64,000 nucleotides of DNA from Sorex araneus (Eukaryota > Chordata > Mammalia > Eulipotyphla > Soricidae), in the NCBI RefSeq assembly GCF_027595985.1, contig NC_073303.1, forward strand, positions 19,042,770-19,106,769, given 5' to 3'. How positions within the stretch are numbered: position 1 is the first letter of the stretch; every line of letters starts with the position of its first letter. The notes below the pieces were generated by a model. The model was not told the origin of the DNA and ran no database searches. It saw nothing but the letters and a program-made list of their open reading frames with translations. This document shows positions 1-11,484 of the stretch, piece by piece. A program made the position numbers and the translations under genes.

Positions 1-85
1 CTCTCTGATAGGAACAGAGGAATCGAACCCGGGTCAGCCACGTGCAAGGCAAATGCCCTATCTGCTGTGCTATCACTCCAGCCCA
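1..85 (-). mobile_element. SINE-B head, cut by window start
   Basis: In reverse orientation this is the tRNA-like SINE head: ggctggagtgatagcacag at the right end, then the B-box region (gggttcgattcc). The sequence to the left (ctctctgata...agagg) resembles the first bases of the SINE-B body (cctctcggagag). The rest of the element lies outside the window. Confidence 0.8.
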
Positions 86-236
86 TGTTCATAGATGAGA
101 AGATTAAGCATAGTTAAAGTGACCATTTTAGCCAAAGAATTATATGGCTTCAATTCTTCTTTAAATTCCAATGGGATTTTTTTAAAACTTAGAACAAATA
201 GTACTAAAACTTATATGTCAAAGCATAAAATTTTGG

Positions 237-400
237 GTTAGAGAAATAGTAGAATGGGTAGGCACTTGCTTTGCACATAGTTGACCCTATTTTAATTTCT
301 GGCTCAGCATATAGTCCTCCGAACACTGGCAGTAGTGATCTTGAGCAAAAGACCCCGAGTAAACTTTGGACACTGACTAGTGTGGCCCCAAAACAAACCA
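237..400 (+). mobile_element. Diverged SINE-A
   Basis: A worn head (agagaaatagtagaatgggtag...cacttgctttgcac) is followed by SINE-A body landmarks: cagcatatagtcctccgaacactgg, then a gtgtggccccaaaac end with an A-rich run. Many substitutions suggest an old copy. Confidence 0.6.
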
Positions 401-469
401 ACAAATTACATAAAATTTGCAAGACAAAGAAATCCTGGGAAAACAGTGGAAGGGATTTCATTCCCCAAC

Positions 470-1798
470 TTTAGACTATGCTCAAAACTATAGTCATCCA
501 AACAGTATCATCATCACTGGACTAAAAGTACTCAAACAAATGGAATAGAATCAAGAACCCAGAAACAAAGACAATTTACAACAAAGGAACCAGGCACATA
601 AATTGAGGAGGGAAAACTCTTCAGTGAATGATGTTGGATACATTTATTAGACATTTGAAAAAAAAAATGTGAGAGGTGTAGAAGAAGATATTGGGCCATT
701 ATCACACCATATATAGAACTTAACTCAAAATGGATTAAAGAAGCTGATAAGCTGATCCTATTCCTGAATGTACATTGAAAAATCATGGACAGAACTCCCC
801 ATGATATTAACTTTAGAGGTGTCCCCAAAGATCCCATTGGCAAAGAAAACAAAAGAAAAATGAATAAATTGGGATTATAACAAACTAAAAAAGCTCCTGC
901 ACTGTGAAAGAAACTATGAATAAAATACTAAGACATCCTCCTAAAAGGAAGAAAATATTTTCACAGGATATATCTGACAAAGATTAACATCCAAATATAA
1001 AATGTGCTCACAAAACTCAACAGAAAAAATGCTATCAAAAAAGTAGAGAAGAACTGAATAGATACTGTTCAAAAAAAATTAAACAGCTGGACAACAAGCC
1101 TATAAAGTGTTCATCATCACTGATTATTTGGGGAAATACACATCAAAACCATACTAAGTTATCGCCTTACACCAGTGAAATGGTAAGAAACAGCAAGAGA
1201 TGCAGTAAAATCACATTGACTACTGGTGGGAATGCAAACTGGTTCAGCATCTATGGAAAGCAGTTCAGAGACTTTTTAAAATTTATTAAATAGAACAACC
1301 ATGTGATCCAGAAATTCCATCTTGGTATTTTTCCAGAGAATACAAAAAAGGCACTTCAAAACTGTATATGTACAACAATGTTCATTGTGGCACTATTTAC
1401 AATATCAAAATATCAAACATCTGGAAACATCCTAAATGCCCAACAAAAGATGAATGGATAAAGAAACTGTGGCATATATACACAATGGAATAAAACTCAG
1501 CTGTAAAATAGAGAAAATCTTACATTTTGCTATAATATGAGTGAAACTAAAGTGCCATGTTAAGTGGATGATCTCATTCATATGTGGGATATAAGTAAAC
1601 AAAACAACAGAATAAAATAAACTCATAGGCTATGAACAAGCAGATAGGGGGACTGGCAGAAGGTGGAAAGGGTGACAGATATAATCAGAAGGGATCTGTG
1701 GGCAGAGGTAAAGGAATATTGGTACTTTGGTTGAAGTGGTATGGTATGAAACAAACATTTACATCCTTGTGAATCAAAGTTACATCAATAAAAAAAGT
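470..1798 (+). mobile_element. L1 LINE, 3' part (ORF2 end and 3' UTR)
   Basis: Collinear with the 3' third of mammalian L1. It begins in late ORF2 (tggaatagaatcaagaaccc), runs through the motifs 'actcaaaatggattaaag', 'tggtgggaatgcaaactgg' and 'atgaatggataaagaaactg', and ends at 'caataaaaaaagtca', a poly(A) signal with a short A tail. Stops and indels break the frame throughout. A 5'-truncated dead copy. Confidence 0.85.
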
Positions 1799-1802
1799 CA
1801 TT

Positions 1803-1945
1803 CATGGCTGGAAGATAGCACAGGAATTAAGGGACTAGTCTCATGACCCTGGTTCTATCCCAAGAACTGTGCATGGTCCCCCAGCACTGCCAGACTTAAC
1901 CCTGAGCACTGCTAGGTGTGGCACCCTCAAAGGAAAAATTTTTAA
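1803..1945 (+). mobile_element. SINE-A between two L1 3' ends
   Basis: Starts as ggctggaagatagcacagg. The B-box area is degraded (tggttctatcccaag). The body holds catggtcccccagcactgcc, then ctgagcactgctaggtgtgg and an A-rich tail. It sits directly behind the A tail of the preceding L1, a common landing place. Confidence 0.72.
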
Positions 1946-2032
1946 GGAAAATAGATAATTTTTAAAAACCCAAAAGCAACAAATGTAGAGAAAAGAAAAC
2001 TTCCGAGTGCTGTAGGGCACCATGTGAACTAT

Positions 2033-2605
2033 TAAGACACAATGGAAAACAGTAAGAGCAGTTCCTTAAAAAAATTTAAAAATGAACTACTATATGGTCC
2101 AGCAATTCATTTCTGTGTATTTAAAGAAAACAAAATTACTAACTTGGAAAGATATCTGAATACAATAGCATGTTTATAAAGGATATAGGCACCCCCCCAT
2201 TTCATCACAACATTGTTTATAATAATCAGGATATAAAATTAACCTATGAGTCCATCAGCAGATGAATGGATGAAGTTATACCAGGTAGATTATATATAAT
2301 TTTATTTCGCTGTAGAAATAATAAAACCTTTCCATTTGTGGCAGAATGTATAGACCTGAGTGCATTATGCTAAGTGAGCCAAGTCAGACGGAGGAAAACA
2401 AATACCATATGATCTCACTTCTATATGAAAACTGAAAAAAAAAAACCGTCCAAGCACACAGAGAACAGATTGGTGGTTGCTAGCAGGGAAGATGGAACTA
2501 GTGGAGTAAAAGGATAACAGGGATCAAAAGGTAGATTCTTCTAGCTATATAGTAAGAAAGACCTGAGCCTGTAACGTATGGCATTATATTTTTGAAATTT
2601 GTAAG
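2033..2605 (+). mobile_element. L1 LINE, second 3' fragment
   Basis: A second, independent L1 3' end: 'atggtccagcaattcatttc', 'gatgaatggatgaag', 'tatgctaagtgagccaagtcagac', 'accatatgatctcacttctata', then 3' UTR. It repeats the region covered by the L1 at 470-1798 with different substitutions, so it is a separate insertion and not a continuation. Confidence 0.85.
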
Positions 2606-3451
2606 GAGATATTTAAAACTCTTCTCACTTGTCTCTTCTGTCTGCACAAGTACTGTTCAACTTTCCTTTAGGTAGAAAATCCAAATAGCACTCCTCCTAA
2701 GGTATAGGAAGTCTATACTGGAAATACTGGTGGTGTTCTCCCTGTTCCCACACATTCTTCTTAAAGAATTATTCAGTAAAGTCTGATTACATAGATCTGA
2801 CTGGTATAGCCAGGCTGTATCTCTTCCACTCTTTGTCACGGTTGAATAGAGCAAGATGACACGCCAGTGCTAGCCACGCCAATCTCCCAGGATCAGAAAT
2901 CAGGATTCAAAGGTTGATTCTTGCTCAGTGTTAAAACTCCTACATGTGATAAAGCTGAATTCCAGCCTCGGTGGCAGATGCTCAGAGAATTGATCTGGGT
3001 GGAGGACACAATGAAACAGATTCAGAGAGAACGGCATGGAGGCCTAACTTTCTCTCCCTGAAGGCTTAGAGTTTCTTATCTTTTCCAAAGATATACTTTG
3101 GAGTTGGCACTAGCTTGAGTGATTTCATTTTTCTTGCAGTCAATCTGTCCCTAAAAATTAATTTCTATTTGCTTACAGAGGGATAGCTGCCTGAGGACAA
3201 TAATGGGGTGGAACCGTAAAGTAAATCTGTCCATAAAATTTATTACCGAGCTCCAGAAATAGGACACATTCCACGTCCAAGCCAAAGGGTAGGACAGAAA
3301 GATGAAGTTCAGAAATAAGCACATTGCAAGCTGCAACTTCTGAGTACTTTCTCTGAAAAAGTCTGAGAAATAAAGGCTTCTTTGAAGTGCTCTTCAGGGC
3401 TAGAGACTCAAAATCCTGCAAAGTTCTTCATAGCAATGTAAGCACGGCTGG
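2606..3451. other. Low-copy noncoding DNA
   Basis: No repeat family, RNA gene or convincing coding frame recognised. Base composition is ordinary. Confidence 0.5.
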
Positions 3452-3692
3452 TGTGGTACACAAAATGACCCCCAAAGATGTAACCAGAAATGCACATCAC
3501 ATCCTAATCCTTGAACCTGTGAGTTACTTTCTGTGGCAGGAGAGAAGAAGAGGGGTTGCAGATATGATTAAATTAAAGATTCTATTGACCACAAGATTAT
3601 TCTGGGATATCTGGGTGGGACAAATGAATCTCAAGATTCCTTATAAAAGGGAGGCAAATGAATCAAATAATTATACAGAAATGAGAGTTTAG
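3452..3692 (+). repeat. Ancient mammalian interspersed repeat
   Basis: Contains the word series 'aaaatgacccccaaagatgt', 'catcctaatccttgaacctg', 'gcagatatgattaaattaa' and 'ccttataaaagggaggca', which I recognise as an old repeat found in many placental genomes. I do not assign the family name. The open frame across it is a by-product. Confidence 0.5.
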
Positions 3693-5249
3693 AGCCATTT
3701 CAGAATTCTTTCATTAAATATGTAAGAAAATTAATTTGGGTTGTTTTAAGCAAATGAATGTTAGTAATTGGTTCAGCAGCATTAGGACACCAAATATAGC
3801 TAGTGTATATCAAGCTTTCAGCAGCCTATGAATATCATTTTCGAAGAGCTGAGGATAGGCATGAAAGGGTTGACCCTATTCATCTTATCACTATATAGAG
3901 GAAAGAAAGGAAATCTTACCAAATGGTTCTTTGAAGAAAATAAACAGTGGATTTGGGAGGGGGTGGGATTTTTGCAGGACTGAGAGTGAGTCTTTTGCAG
4001 TTCAAAAATTCACTGAGTTTGAAAGAGATGTTATACTTAATTATACTTTTTAGGAGACAAGAGAGTAAAGAAGCAAGCACGATCTCTTAGCCATTTTATC
4101 AACAATGTAGAATAAACAAAATACCCCCTTGAAGTTTCTAAGCATGAATTGGTTTCTAGTCCATTGTACCTTTATGCCCTCCTCTGGGGTCATGGGAAAG
4201 TTCTCTTCTTGACAACACTCATTTGACCACTTTTGGTCACTCTTCATGAAGACATGGAATTGCTATTCATCATCACTCTTGGGTTTAACCTATTAGTTTT
4301 TTTAGTCTCTGACTATCCACACTTTGCAAGTGAGGATGATCCTGTTACTCACACAAATACCTTTTTAAAGCCTCAGTATATATACAGCTCATGAGAACTC
4401 TGAATAGTAAACATGGCCAACCTTGGTTTTTAACTTCCCAACAAGAGTTTCTCATTCATCCTCCTCTCAGAGCCCGGCCTTAAACACAAAGAGAAGAATG
4501 TGGACCAAGCACGGCTGATCTGAATCCCTCTGGGACTGATGGCAGAGGACAAGATTGCTAAAAACCACAACGCCACCCTGAGACTGTCTTCCTACTATAT
4601 TAGTTGAAACTGTCCATGGGACAGCTCGAAGCCGAGATGGGTGCAAATAAGAGAAAAGCAAACCAGAACAGAAACATGAGTCATTAAGGTTGAGGTATTA
4701 ATTCCCATATTCTTATGGAACGGATTGCACTCAACCTTATGAGTCACCCCAAACTTATTTTCAGCTACCTAAGTCAATTCTTTCACTTTTGGTGTCAATT
4801 AGTAAAATTGTATTTCTGATCCTTTTGAAAACTTAAGTGTGCACTTCTGGTTGCATTAGAAAATAAGTCATTATACATAAAAGTTAAGTTCTGTTCAAAT
4901 CCCAGAGAATTTGTATTAAAAGAACATTCTTGGTATAACTTCAATGTTTTAAAATAAGACACATGTGACAACCCACAAAATGGTATGCCTCAATGATTGT
5001 TCTATGTCCACTTGAAGAGTATGATTCTACTAGTGTAATAGAATAGTGAGTTCTAAAAATGTCACCGGTCCAAACTGGTTCATAAAGTTCAAGTCTTCTA
5101 AGCATAGTTTACTGCCTACTTATTCCATCCATCACTGTGAGGTAGGTGACAGGATCTATGACTTTAATTGTGGATTTAACTATTTCTATTTGCAATTCTC
5201 TTTTTACTTTGTGTGCTTTACTTTTCTGCAAAGTATATGCACATTTAAG
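3693..5249. other. Low-copy noncoding DNA
   Basis: AT-rich sequence with no recognised repeat or gene. The short frames here lack any family resemblance and any codon-use signal. Confidence 0.5.
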
Positions 5250-5402
5250 CAGGCCAGAGAGATAGTACAGTAAGAAGACACTTGCTTTGGATGCTGCTAA
5301 CCCAGATTCGATCCCCAGCACCATATGTGCAGAACTCTGCCAGGATGCAGAGTGAGAAGTAAGCCCTGCACACAGCTGGGTATGAGGCAAAAACAAAAGC
5401 TA
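5250..5402 (+). mobile_element. SINE-A
   Basis: tRNA-like head (ggccagagagatagtacag) with B box gattcgatccccagc. The body is partly rearranged (ccatatgtgcagaactctgcc) and ends in aggcaaaaacaaaagc. Confidence 0.8.
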
Positions 5403-5463
5403 CCAAAAAACCAAACAACAAAGCACATGCAAATTTAGAGTTTTTATGCTTCTCTTGTTATTG

Positions 5464-5628
5464 TTTTTGTTTTGGGGCCACACCCAGAGGTGCTCAGGGC
5501 TTACTCCTGGCTCTGAATTCAGGGATTGTTCCTGGTAGGCTTGGGCACTTTGGGAGGTACTGGAGAGGAAACCCAGGTCAGTCACATGCAAAGCAAGAGC
5601 TCTCCCCACTGTACTGTTGATCTAGCCC
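5464..5628 (-). mobile_element. SINE-A, antisense
   Basis: Reverse SINE-A: tttggggccacacccagagg, cttactcctggctctgaatt, head remnant at the right end (ctgtactgttgatctagccc). It faces the plus-strand SINE-A at 5250 tail to tail, about 60 bp apart. Confidence 0.82.
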
Positions 5629-5759
5629 TTTTACGTTGTCTTATGGTTTGGTTCCTCTTTATCCCTCAAAGTATTCCTGGTTCTGAAGTTCTACTTTGGA
5701 TATTAATATAGTTCACCAATACAATTTTATTTAACATATGCATAGTCAATATATTCCAT

Positions 5760-6210
5760 GCTTTTACTTCTTTTTATCTTTTGTTTTTGTTCCTATTATT
5801 TCTGACTTGTTTCTGTTTATTCACTTTTTCTTCTTGTATGTGTCTAATTTTTTCTTCCTATTATGAGTAGCTACTCTGTGCTACTTTGCATGCCTGTTAA
5901 TAATTTTAACTGCATACTGGACATCGTGACTGATAACTTTGAGGGCATTGACTTGTGTTTGTTTAGCGTGGGACTCCATTTTGGTATGTTAAGTAACATC
6001 AGATCAGTTCAACTCCTACAGCTTACTTTATCCTTTCCTTGAGCAATGTCTGAGATGCTTTGATGCTAGTTTAATTTATCCCCACTGCTAGAGGGAGTCC
6101 TTTTGGAGCTCTGCAGCCAATGCCTATTTATCACAAGGTTTCTCCCCACTGACTGGTGAGAATATAATGCATCCTTAGTCTTATGTGAATTTAGGACATC
6201 TTCAGTTATT
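5760..6210 (-). mobile_element. Probable old L1 3' UTR, antisense
   Basis: The stretch with 'ctgcatactggacatcgtga' and 'tttgagggcattgacttgtg' resembles antisense 3' UTR of old L1M-type elements. Strongly diverged, so boundaries and family are uncertain. Confidence 0.4.
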
Positions 6211-6289
6211 TCTCTAGTTGTGCTTTATCAATTTGTTTTCATGAAAAAGCTAAAGACACCTTTTTGCACATACATGAAGCATTTATATT

Positions 6290-6480
6290 TTCTTCTTCTC
6301 TTTCTTTTCCCCTTCTTTCTTTCTTTTCTTCCTCCTTTCTTCTTTCTCCTCCTCCCTTCCTACTCCTTCTGTCTTCTTTCTCCCTATTTGTTTTCTTCCT
6401 TTTGTTCCCCTTCCTTCTCTCTCTTCTCCTTTCCCTATCTCTTTCCCTCTCTTTCCATCCTTTTTCCCTCTCTCACACAA
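6290..6480. repeat. CT-rich (polypyrimidine) low-complexity tract
   Basis: Nearly continuous pyrimidine strand of ttcttcc, ctttctttc and ctctctttccc words. Frames through it translate to Ser/Phe/Leu or Arg/Lys/Glu runs and are not genes. Confidence 0.95.
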
Positions 6481-6659
6481 TGTCACCTAGATTTTCTCCT
6501 GCCATTTGTGATTTCAGGTCTTACATTCAAGTCTTGAATTTTTTTTTAGTGTGTTTAGTGTTAAACAGTGTTCTGGTTTCATATTCTGCATGTGCCAGCT
6601 ATTTTCTCATAACCACTTCTCAAGATATTTTCCTTGCTTTATTGTACCTTCTTAGTTCC

Positions 6660-6911
6660 TTTGTTATGAATTAGTTGTCCATTGTGGATTAATTTTTGTA
6701 CTCTCAATCACATTCCTTTAATCTGAGTATCTATTTTTATTCCAATGTCATGATGTTCTGATTACCATCATTTGGTACAAAGCTAATATGATATCTCCAC
6801 TTTCATATATACATGAATATATATGAGTATATATATGAATATATATATTGGCTCAGGATTGTTTTGTTTCTTCTGGGTCTTTGATAATTCCAAATAAATT
6901 TTATAACAATT
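6660..6911 (-). mobile_element. L1 ORF2 fragment, antisense
   Basis: Antisense to late L1 ORF2: 'gattaccatcatttggtaca', 'ggctcaggattgttttg' and 'gtctttgataattccaaat' follow the order of the corresponding L1 segment. Interrupted by an AT-rich tract at about 6800-6850. Confidence 0.65.
6798..6850. repeat. AT-rich simple repeat
   Basis: Imperfect atatatga/atatat tract inside the antisense L1 fragment. Confidence 0.85.
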
Positions 6912-6923
6912 TTATTCATAAAT

Positions 6924-7083
6924 GGGCAAGCTGCCAAGAGTAACTTGCCCACATAGCAGAGCCTGACAAGTTACTCGTGGCATATTCAATATGCCAAAAA
7001 ACAGTAACAAGTCTCACAATGGAGACAATACTGGTGCCCGCTCAAGCAAATCAATGAGCAATGGGATGACAGTGCTACAGTTC
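6924..7083 (+). mobile_element. SINE-B, 5'-truncated, with target-site duplication
   Basis: Lacks the tRNA head and begins inside the body (gggcaagctgccaagagtaa). It continues through atattcaatatgccaaaaa and the RTE-like tail (atactggtgcccgctcaagc...gggatgacagtg). Flanked by near-identical ttattcataaat (6912-6923) and ttactcataaat (7084-7095), 11/12 matching, so truncation happened at insertion. Confidence 0.9.
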
Positions 7084-7095
7084 TTACTCATAAAT

Positions 7096-7422
7096 AGCAA
7101 CTTATTTAGTCACCATGAAAAAAACAAATGATGCTGGTGGGGTCCGAAGTGACTTAGGTGAAGTGGGGAGGAGAGAGGTGGCATCCTCACGAAAGGAATC
7201 TGCCACTTTCTCTCTATCTGCCTCTGCCACCTGGGAACTGCTGGCGAAGTCTGGGACTGATGAGAGTCTTCTCTGAGCCTTGCTCCTTGAAGGAAAGGAA
7301 AGTCAATCCGAGGCCTTACCCAACTCTTTCAGGTTCTCATCTTTTCCTCAAAGAAAATAATTTTAGAATGAGTCCAGCAGTGAAGTAGAGGGAGGTGGGG
7401 AGAGAGAGAGAAAGATAGAGAA

Positions 7423-7466
<44 letters not shown>

Positions 7467-8051
7467 GTGTGCTCGAGGGAGAACGTGGGCTTCTCCTGAG
7501 TGGACAGAGTGGAGAGAGAGAGCCCCAGTACACATCCCAACATTGGATATGAAAGTATAGAAGTACACATCTTAAGAGGCAGGTGACGCATGTATTCAGG
7601 CAGCACATGAGCTCTGTAGCAACATGCAATACGTGGGCACAAGCAACACATGGGCTCAGGAAGCATATGTGTGCACTTCCTTTGTTCAAGTTGACTGTTA
7701 CAGGATTTCTACAGAGCTGCCCCATGTGTGGCTGTCTACCTAGGTAAGAGTCTGTTGCTAGGGTAGTTGCCAAGGGGGTAGAGTTGGGAGTAGTTGATGG
7801 TCTTCTGTGGTACTCTTTTCCTGGCCTTTGTTCCAGCTGGACCTTCTCTCTGAGGAGAATCCAGCCTTCTCTGGGTCTGTGCTGGCGCCGGGTAAAGGTC
7901 TTATTGGACCTTAGTTCCTGTGCTCACAAAATGGGTTTTGGCATCTTCAGTGCTATTAGTTTTATTACTTCTCAGGAATTCATTGCCATGGGGGCAGAGA
8001 GGGGGAGGAGAGGGCCTTCCCTAGCCTCCTTCTTACCTGCTTCACAAAGTT
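7096..8051. other. Low-copy DNA containing a GA repeat
   Basis: No gene recognised. It holds a (GA)n tract (listed separately) and otherwise ordinary sequence. Confidence 0.5.
7398..7463 (+). repeat. (GA)n microsatellite
   Basis: agag tract with interruptions (aaagatagag) on the left and about 14 clean GA units on the right. Confidence 0.95.
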
Positions 8052-8260
8052 CTTCATGATTTGGTTTCAGGCATACAATATTCTGACACCAATCCCTTCA
8101 CCAGTATCCCCTTCCCCTTTACCAATTCTCTCCCCCACCGCACCATTCGCCTCCCATCCATCCACCAGTCGGCCTCTGTGAGAGGTGCTGTTTTTTGTTT
8201 TTTGTCTTTTGGTTTTTCATGTGTTTGCTCTGTGATTTACAGTACTGTCACGGACAGGGG
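8052..8260 (-). mobile_element. L1-type 3' end, antisense, diverged
   Basis: Shares the words 'catacaatattctgacacc', 'atcccttcaccagtatcccc' and 'catccatccaccagtcggcc' with the clearer copies at 29249, 30753, 35144 and 60354, in the same order and antisense. No clear poly(T) edge, so this is an older copy. Confidence 0.6.
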
Positions 8261-9246
8261 TTCAGAATATGAAGTTTTTAGCGTTCAAGGGGTTTGCAGT
8301 GGGTTCCGTTATCCGCAGTCTCATTGGTTCAGTCACCTGGAAGATCTGGCAGGAAACAGTTGGTGTGAGGAAAGAGTAATGTCCAAGAAATTAATCTGCT
8401 TTGTTTCTGCCAAGGTCTTCGTTGGCAGGGCTGTGCTCATCTCTGAAAATAACAGTTCCTGCAGGGCAGCCTCTTCTACAATTGCTACTACATGCAGCCT
8501 TAGCTTCCCCCTAGGAACCATTTCTTCCACTAGCTCTCAGGCCTAAGAGTTGGTAACAGCTACCTGCTATTAGCACCCCCAGGGGGATCTGAACATATTA
8601 CTATTCCACATTAGCCTGCCCAAAAGTTATGATAAATTATTTCTGCATTGCACCCTCTTTTACTCTGTTGGAGTGAGTTAAGTTTGCTATCAGTTCCCTG
8701 ATCCACACAATGCCCACTCCATCTAATATTGAAATTAAGTCACACTTTCCCCTTCAACCTCAATTTTTGTTAGCTAATGTGGAACTTTAGATGTTATTTT
8801 GTGTTTTAAATTGTTGCTATTACCACTTATCTCATGTCAAGCTTCCTGTAGAAATTGTTAGACATTTGCATTCAATTTATTCAATCATACTTACTTAATA
8901 TTATTTAGAATAATTTTTGTTTAAGTGGATTTGTGAATTACTTTTAACACATTTCTTTGCCTGACTGCCCTATTCTTGAATATTTACTTTGGTTAAACAC
9001 TCAACTACCTAGAGTAGTTGTCAAAAGGAATATATGAGCTGTATATCTTCAAAAACATCGCATAGTTTAAATATCTTTTATTCCCTTTTCAGAACTCTTA
9101 TCTAGCTTGGTATGAAATTCATGAGTCACTATTCCTTCTTGAGATGTTCTTTCCAATATTTAGTATGTTTTAGGATTTTGAAAAGGGGATTTGGGCAACC
9201 CAGTCTTGAGAACAGTATGACCAGCCTTTGCAGCCATCCAAAAATT
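8261..9246. other. Low-copy noncoding DNA
   Basis: No recognised repeat beyond possible continuation of the L1-type 3' UTR up to about 8350. No gene signal. Confidence 0.45.
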
Positions 9247-9254
9247 CAGGGTAG

Positions 9255-9289
<35 letters not shown>

Positions 9290-9466
9290 TTTTGGGTCAC
9301 ACCGGGCGACGCACAAGGGTAATTCCTGGCTCTGCATTCAGGAATTACTCCTGGTGGTGCTCAGGGGACCATATGGGGTGCTGGGAATCAAACCCGGGTC
9401 AGTTGTGTGCAAGGTAAATGCCCTACCCACTGTGCTATCACTCCAGCCCTCCAGGGTAGAGATTTT
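9247..9466 (-). mobile_element. SINE-A, antisense, young, with target-site duplication
   Basis: Near-complete antisense SINE-A (about 9261-9451): a long poly(T), then tgctttttgggtcacaccgg, the body, B box (reverse of ggtttgattcc) and the head ending ctatcactccagccc. Exact 14-bp duplication cagggtagagattt at 9247-9260 and 9452-9465 brackets it. The A tail fits L1-driven insertion. Confidence 0.95.
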
Positions 9467-9469
9467 GTA

Positions 9470-9585
9470 TTTCTTTCTTCTTTTCATCGTATCCCTCTCT
9501 CTCCTACCTTTTTTTCTCTCCTTCCTCTCTCTTTCTCTCTCTCTCTTTCCCTCTCTCTCTCTTTTTCTCTTCCTTTTCTCTTGAC
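9470..9585. repeat. CT-rich low-complexity tract
   Basis: Pyrimidine tract of ctctctttctctctctct type, directly after the SINE-A right flank. Overlapping open frames are artefacts. Confidence 0.93.
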
Positions 9586-9589
9586 ATAT

Positions 9590-10290
9590 ACAGACACACA
9601 CTTTAAGGCCATAAAATATCCTCCTTTTTAAATTTCCTGTGAGACTTATTATTTAGTACTTCGCTTGTCTGATTAAATTTTTGCTATGTTGCTTGTAAAA
9701 CAATTGTTTCAACCTTTGCAAATTGGTACTTGGTGCTCAGTGGGTATCAAAAGCCATGTCTTTTCCCTTCATTCTTTATCTTTCTACTCTCAACCTAGAT
9801 GTATGATTTCCCTAGTTTTTAATACTTTACAATTCATGGCTATTCTTAGGTATTTTTGTTCCAGGTTTTCCCAGATCAGGTCAATAGGAGTCGCTTCAAT
9901 CTGAGATCATATCTTTTGATAACCAAATTGTTCATTTCCAACAGAATGAGATGCAGAATCAGATGCCACCACTTAAATCGCCAATCTCTCCTAGAAACTG
10001 ACATCATTTTCTTGTTGCACACTTCCTCATAAACAGTATAGATGTATACATCATTTATATTTCCTCAAAGCTCTCCTAACAATGTATTCTTTTGTATAAT
10101 AATTATATGTTTCTGTATGTACTCTCCTGCATCTATATTTGAGAAATCAGTAATTTCTGAAAGTTGGTGTTTTTTGTCTCCATAAAATCTGACATATTGC
10201 ACATAAATGCAAATATGCTCCTGTAAAATTCAACTAAAAATATGAATGTCATGACTATGCAGTCTAGTAATGTATGTGTGTGTCCTCCGT
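9590..10290. other. AT-rich noncoding DNA
   Basis: May be an old LINE, but nothing specific enough to assign. Confidence 0.4.
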
Positions 10291-10800
10291 TGTTACAAAC
10301 CATTGAGGTAACAGGCTACAGTGCAGATCATGTGAAACATCAAGGTCAATTCAAACTACTGTTTGAGGACCAATTGATGGAGACTTGGTGGGGAGATGAG
10401 AAAGAGTTTTATTATCAAAGAGCTGGCTAATATTACCAAAAGATGACTGCCTCAAGTCCTCAAAACAACCCTCTTGCCAGAAAAGGGGTTTTTTATAGAA
10501 AGAAATAAAAGAGGGAGGCACATAGTTATAAAATATGACTTTCAAACCAGTGAATGCCAGAATGAATAATTCTGGGGTCTACCCTCTAGTCATACTTCAT
10601 CTTATGCAAACCTAAACAAAGCAAGAATTAGGGTTTTCTGGGGAAGGGTAAGATGAGGACAGTTATCCTTATCTTTAAGCTTGGGGAAAAGAATAAGGCA
10701 AGGACAGCTGGCCTTGCCTAGACAAGCTTTCTGGTTTTTGATATTGAATTCAGCTCTTACCGTCTTTGGGCCAACTTTAGTCACAGAGGGTGCAGTTGGT
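10291..10800 (-). mobile_element. LTR-like segment (solo LTR candidate), antisense
   Basis: Read on the minus strand: a TATA box (TATAAAA, plus positions 10491-10497), then AATAAAA about 80 nt downstream (10407-10413), then about 115 nt ending in gtttgtaaca at 10291. This spacing of promoter, short R and U5 with a ...CA end is typical of an endogenous-retrovirus LTR. The upstream (U3) edge near 10800 is a guess, and no paired LTR or internal genes are visible. An alternative is an old repeat with chance signals. Confidence 0.5.
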
Positions 10801-11159
10801 TATAAAAACCAGATTAATCTTGAGACATCTAAGAGATTGTTACTGGGATCAGTCAAATCTTGCCAAACACAGATGAGGGAAGGAAACTGGTGTGGATTAG
10901 AAGTAAAGCCAAGCCCAAGGCGAAGTGCAAATCTCAAATTAGAAGTAGAAAGTTTTGGTCTCCAGGTGAGGGAGAATCAAAGGGAATTCAGAGTCCTTGG
11001 TAGCTCCCTGAGTACCAACCACTATTCTGCTTGGCAACCTGGGGATTATCTTCCTAAGTATATTTTAATTTTATACTCTGTCTGGAATCCTCAAGTACTA
11101 AATGGTCATGTCCCCTTCATCTTCCTGCTTCTTCTCCACCTAACCTTGTAACTGTTTTC
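10801..11159. other. Unassigned noncoding DNA
   Basis: Possible U3 remainder of the LTR-like segment. The 156-residue frame starting in the LTR-like part and crossing this interval (10681-11151) has no family resemblance. Confidence 0.4.
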
Positions 11160-11465
11160 TCTGGATGGGTGATTGGATGTCTTGACCAGAGATTAACATT
11201 TGAATCAGCAGATAGAATAAAGCCAATTCTCCACTGGGATGGTTTTATCTAGTCAATTGGGGGACAGACATGTTGGCAGGCTGAGTAAGAGGCATGACAG
11301 GAGTAAATGCTTTTTCCCGACTGGGCCATCACTAAATTGAACTGAGATACCAATTTCTTCCTTTCTTCAGACTTAAACTGAAACATAGGCTCTTCTTGAG
11401 TCTAGATTGCCTTTATGATTGCTTAAGTAATTGCTTATAGTCTATCTCATATTCTCTCTCTTCTT
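11160..11465 (+). repeat. Ancient mammalian repeat (same family as 45638-46185)
   Basis: Words 'gattaacatttgaatcagca', 'gataaagcc'-like, 'cttaaactgaaacataggct' and 'cttcttgagtctagattgc' follow the order of a widespread placental repeat. The copy at 45.6-46.2 kb overlaps it. Family name not assigned. Confidence 0.6.
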
Positions 11466-11484
11466 CCTTTTCTCTTACTCTCTT

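Noticed and set aside
10681-11151. 156-codon plus-strand frame
   Set aside because: Crosses an LTR-like segment. No recognisable domain, and the length is compatible with chance in a window of this size.
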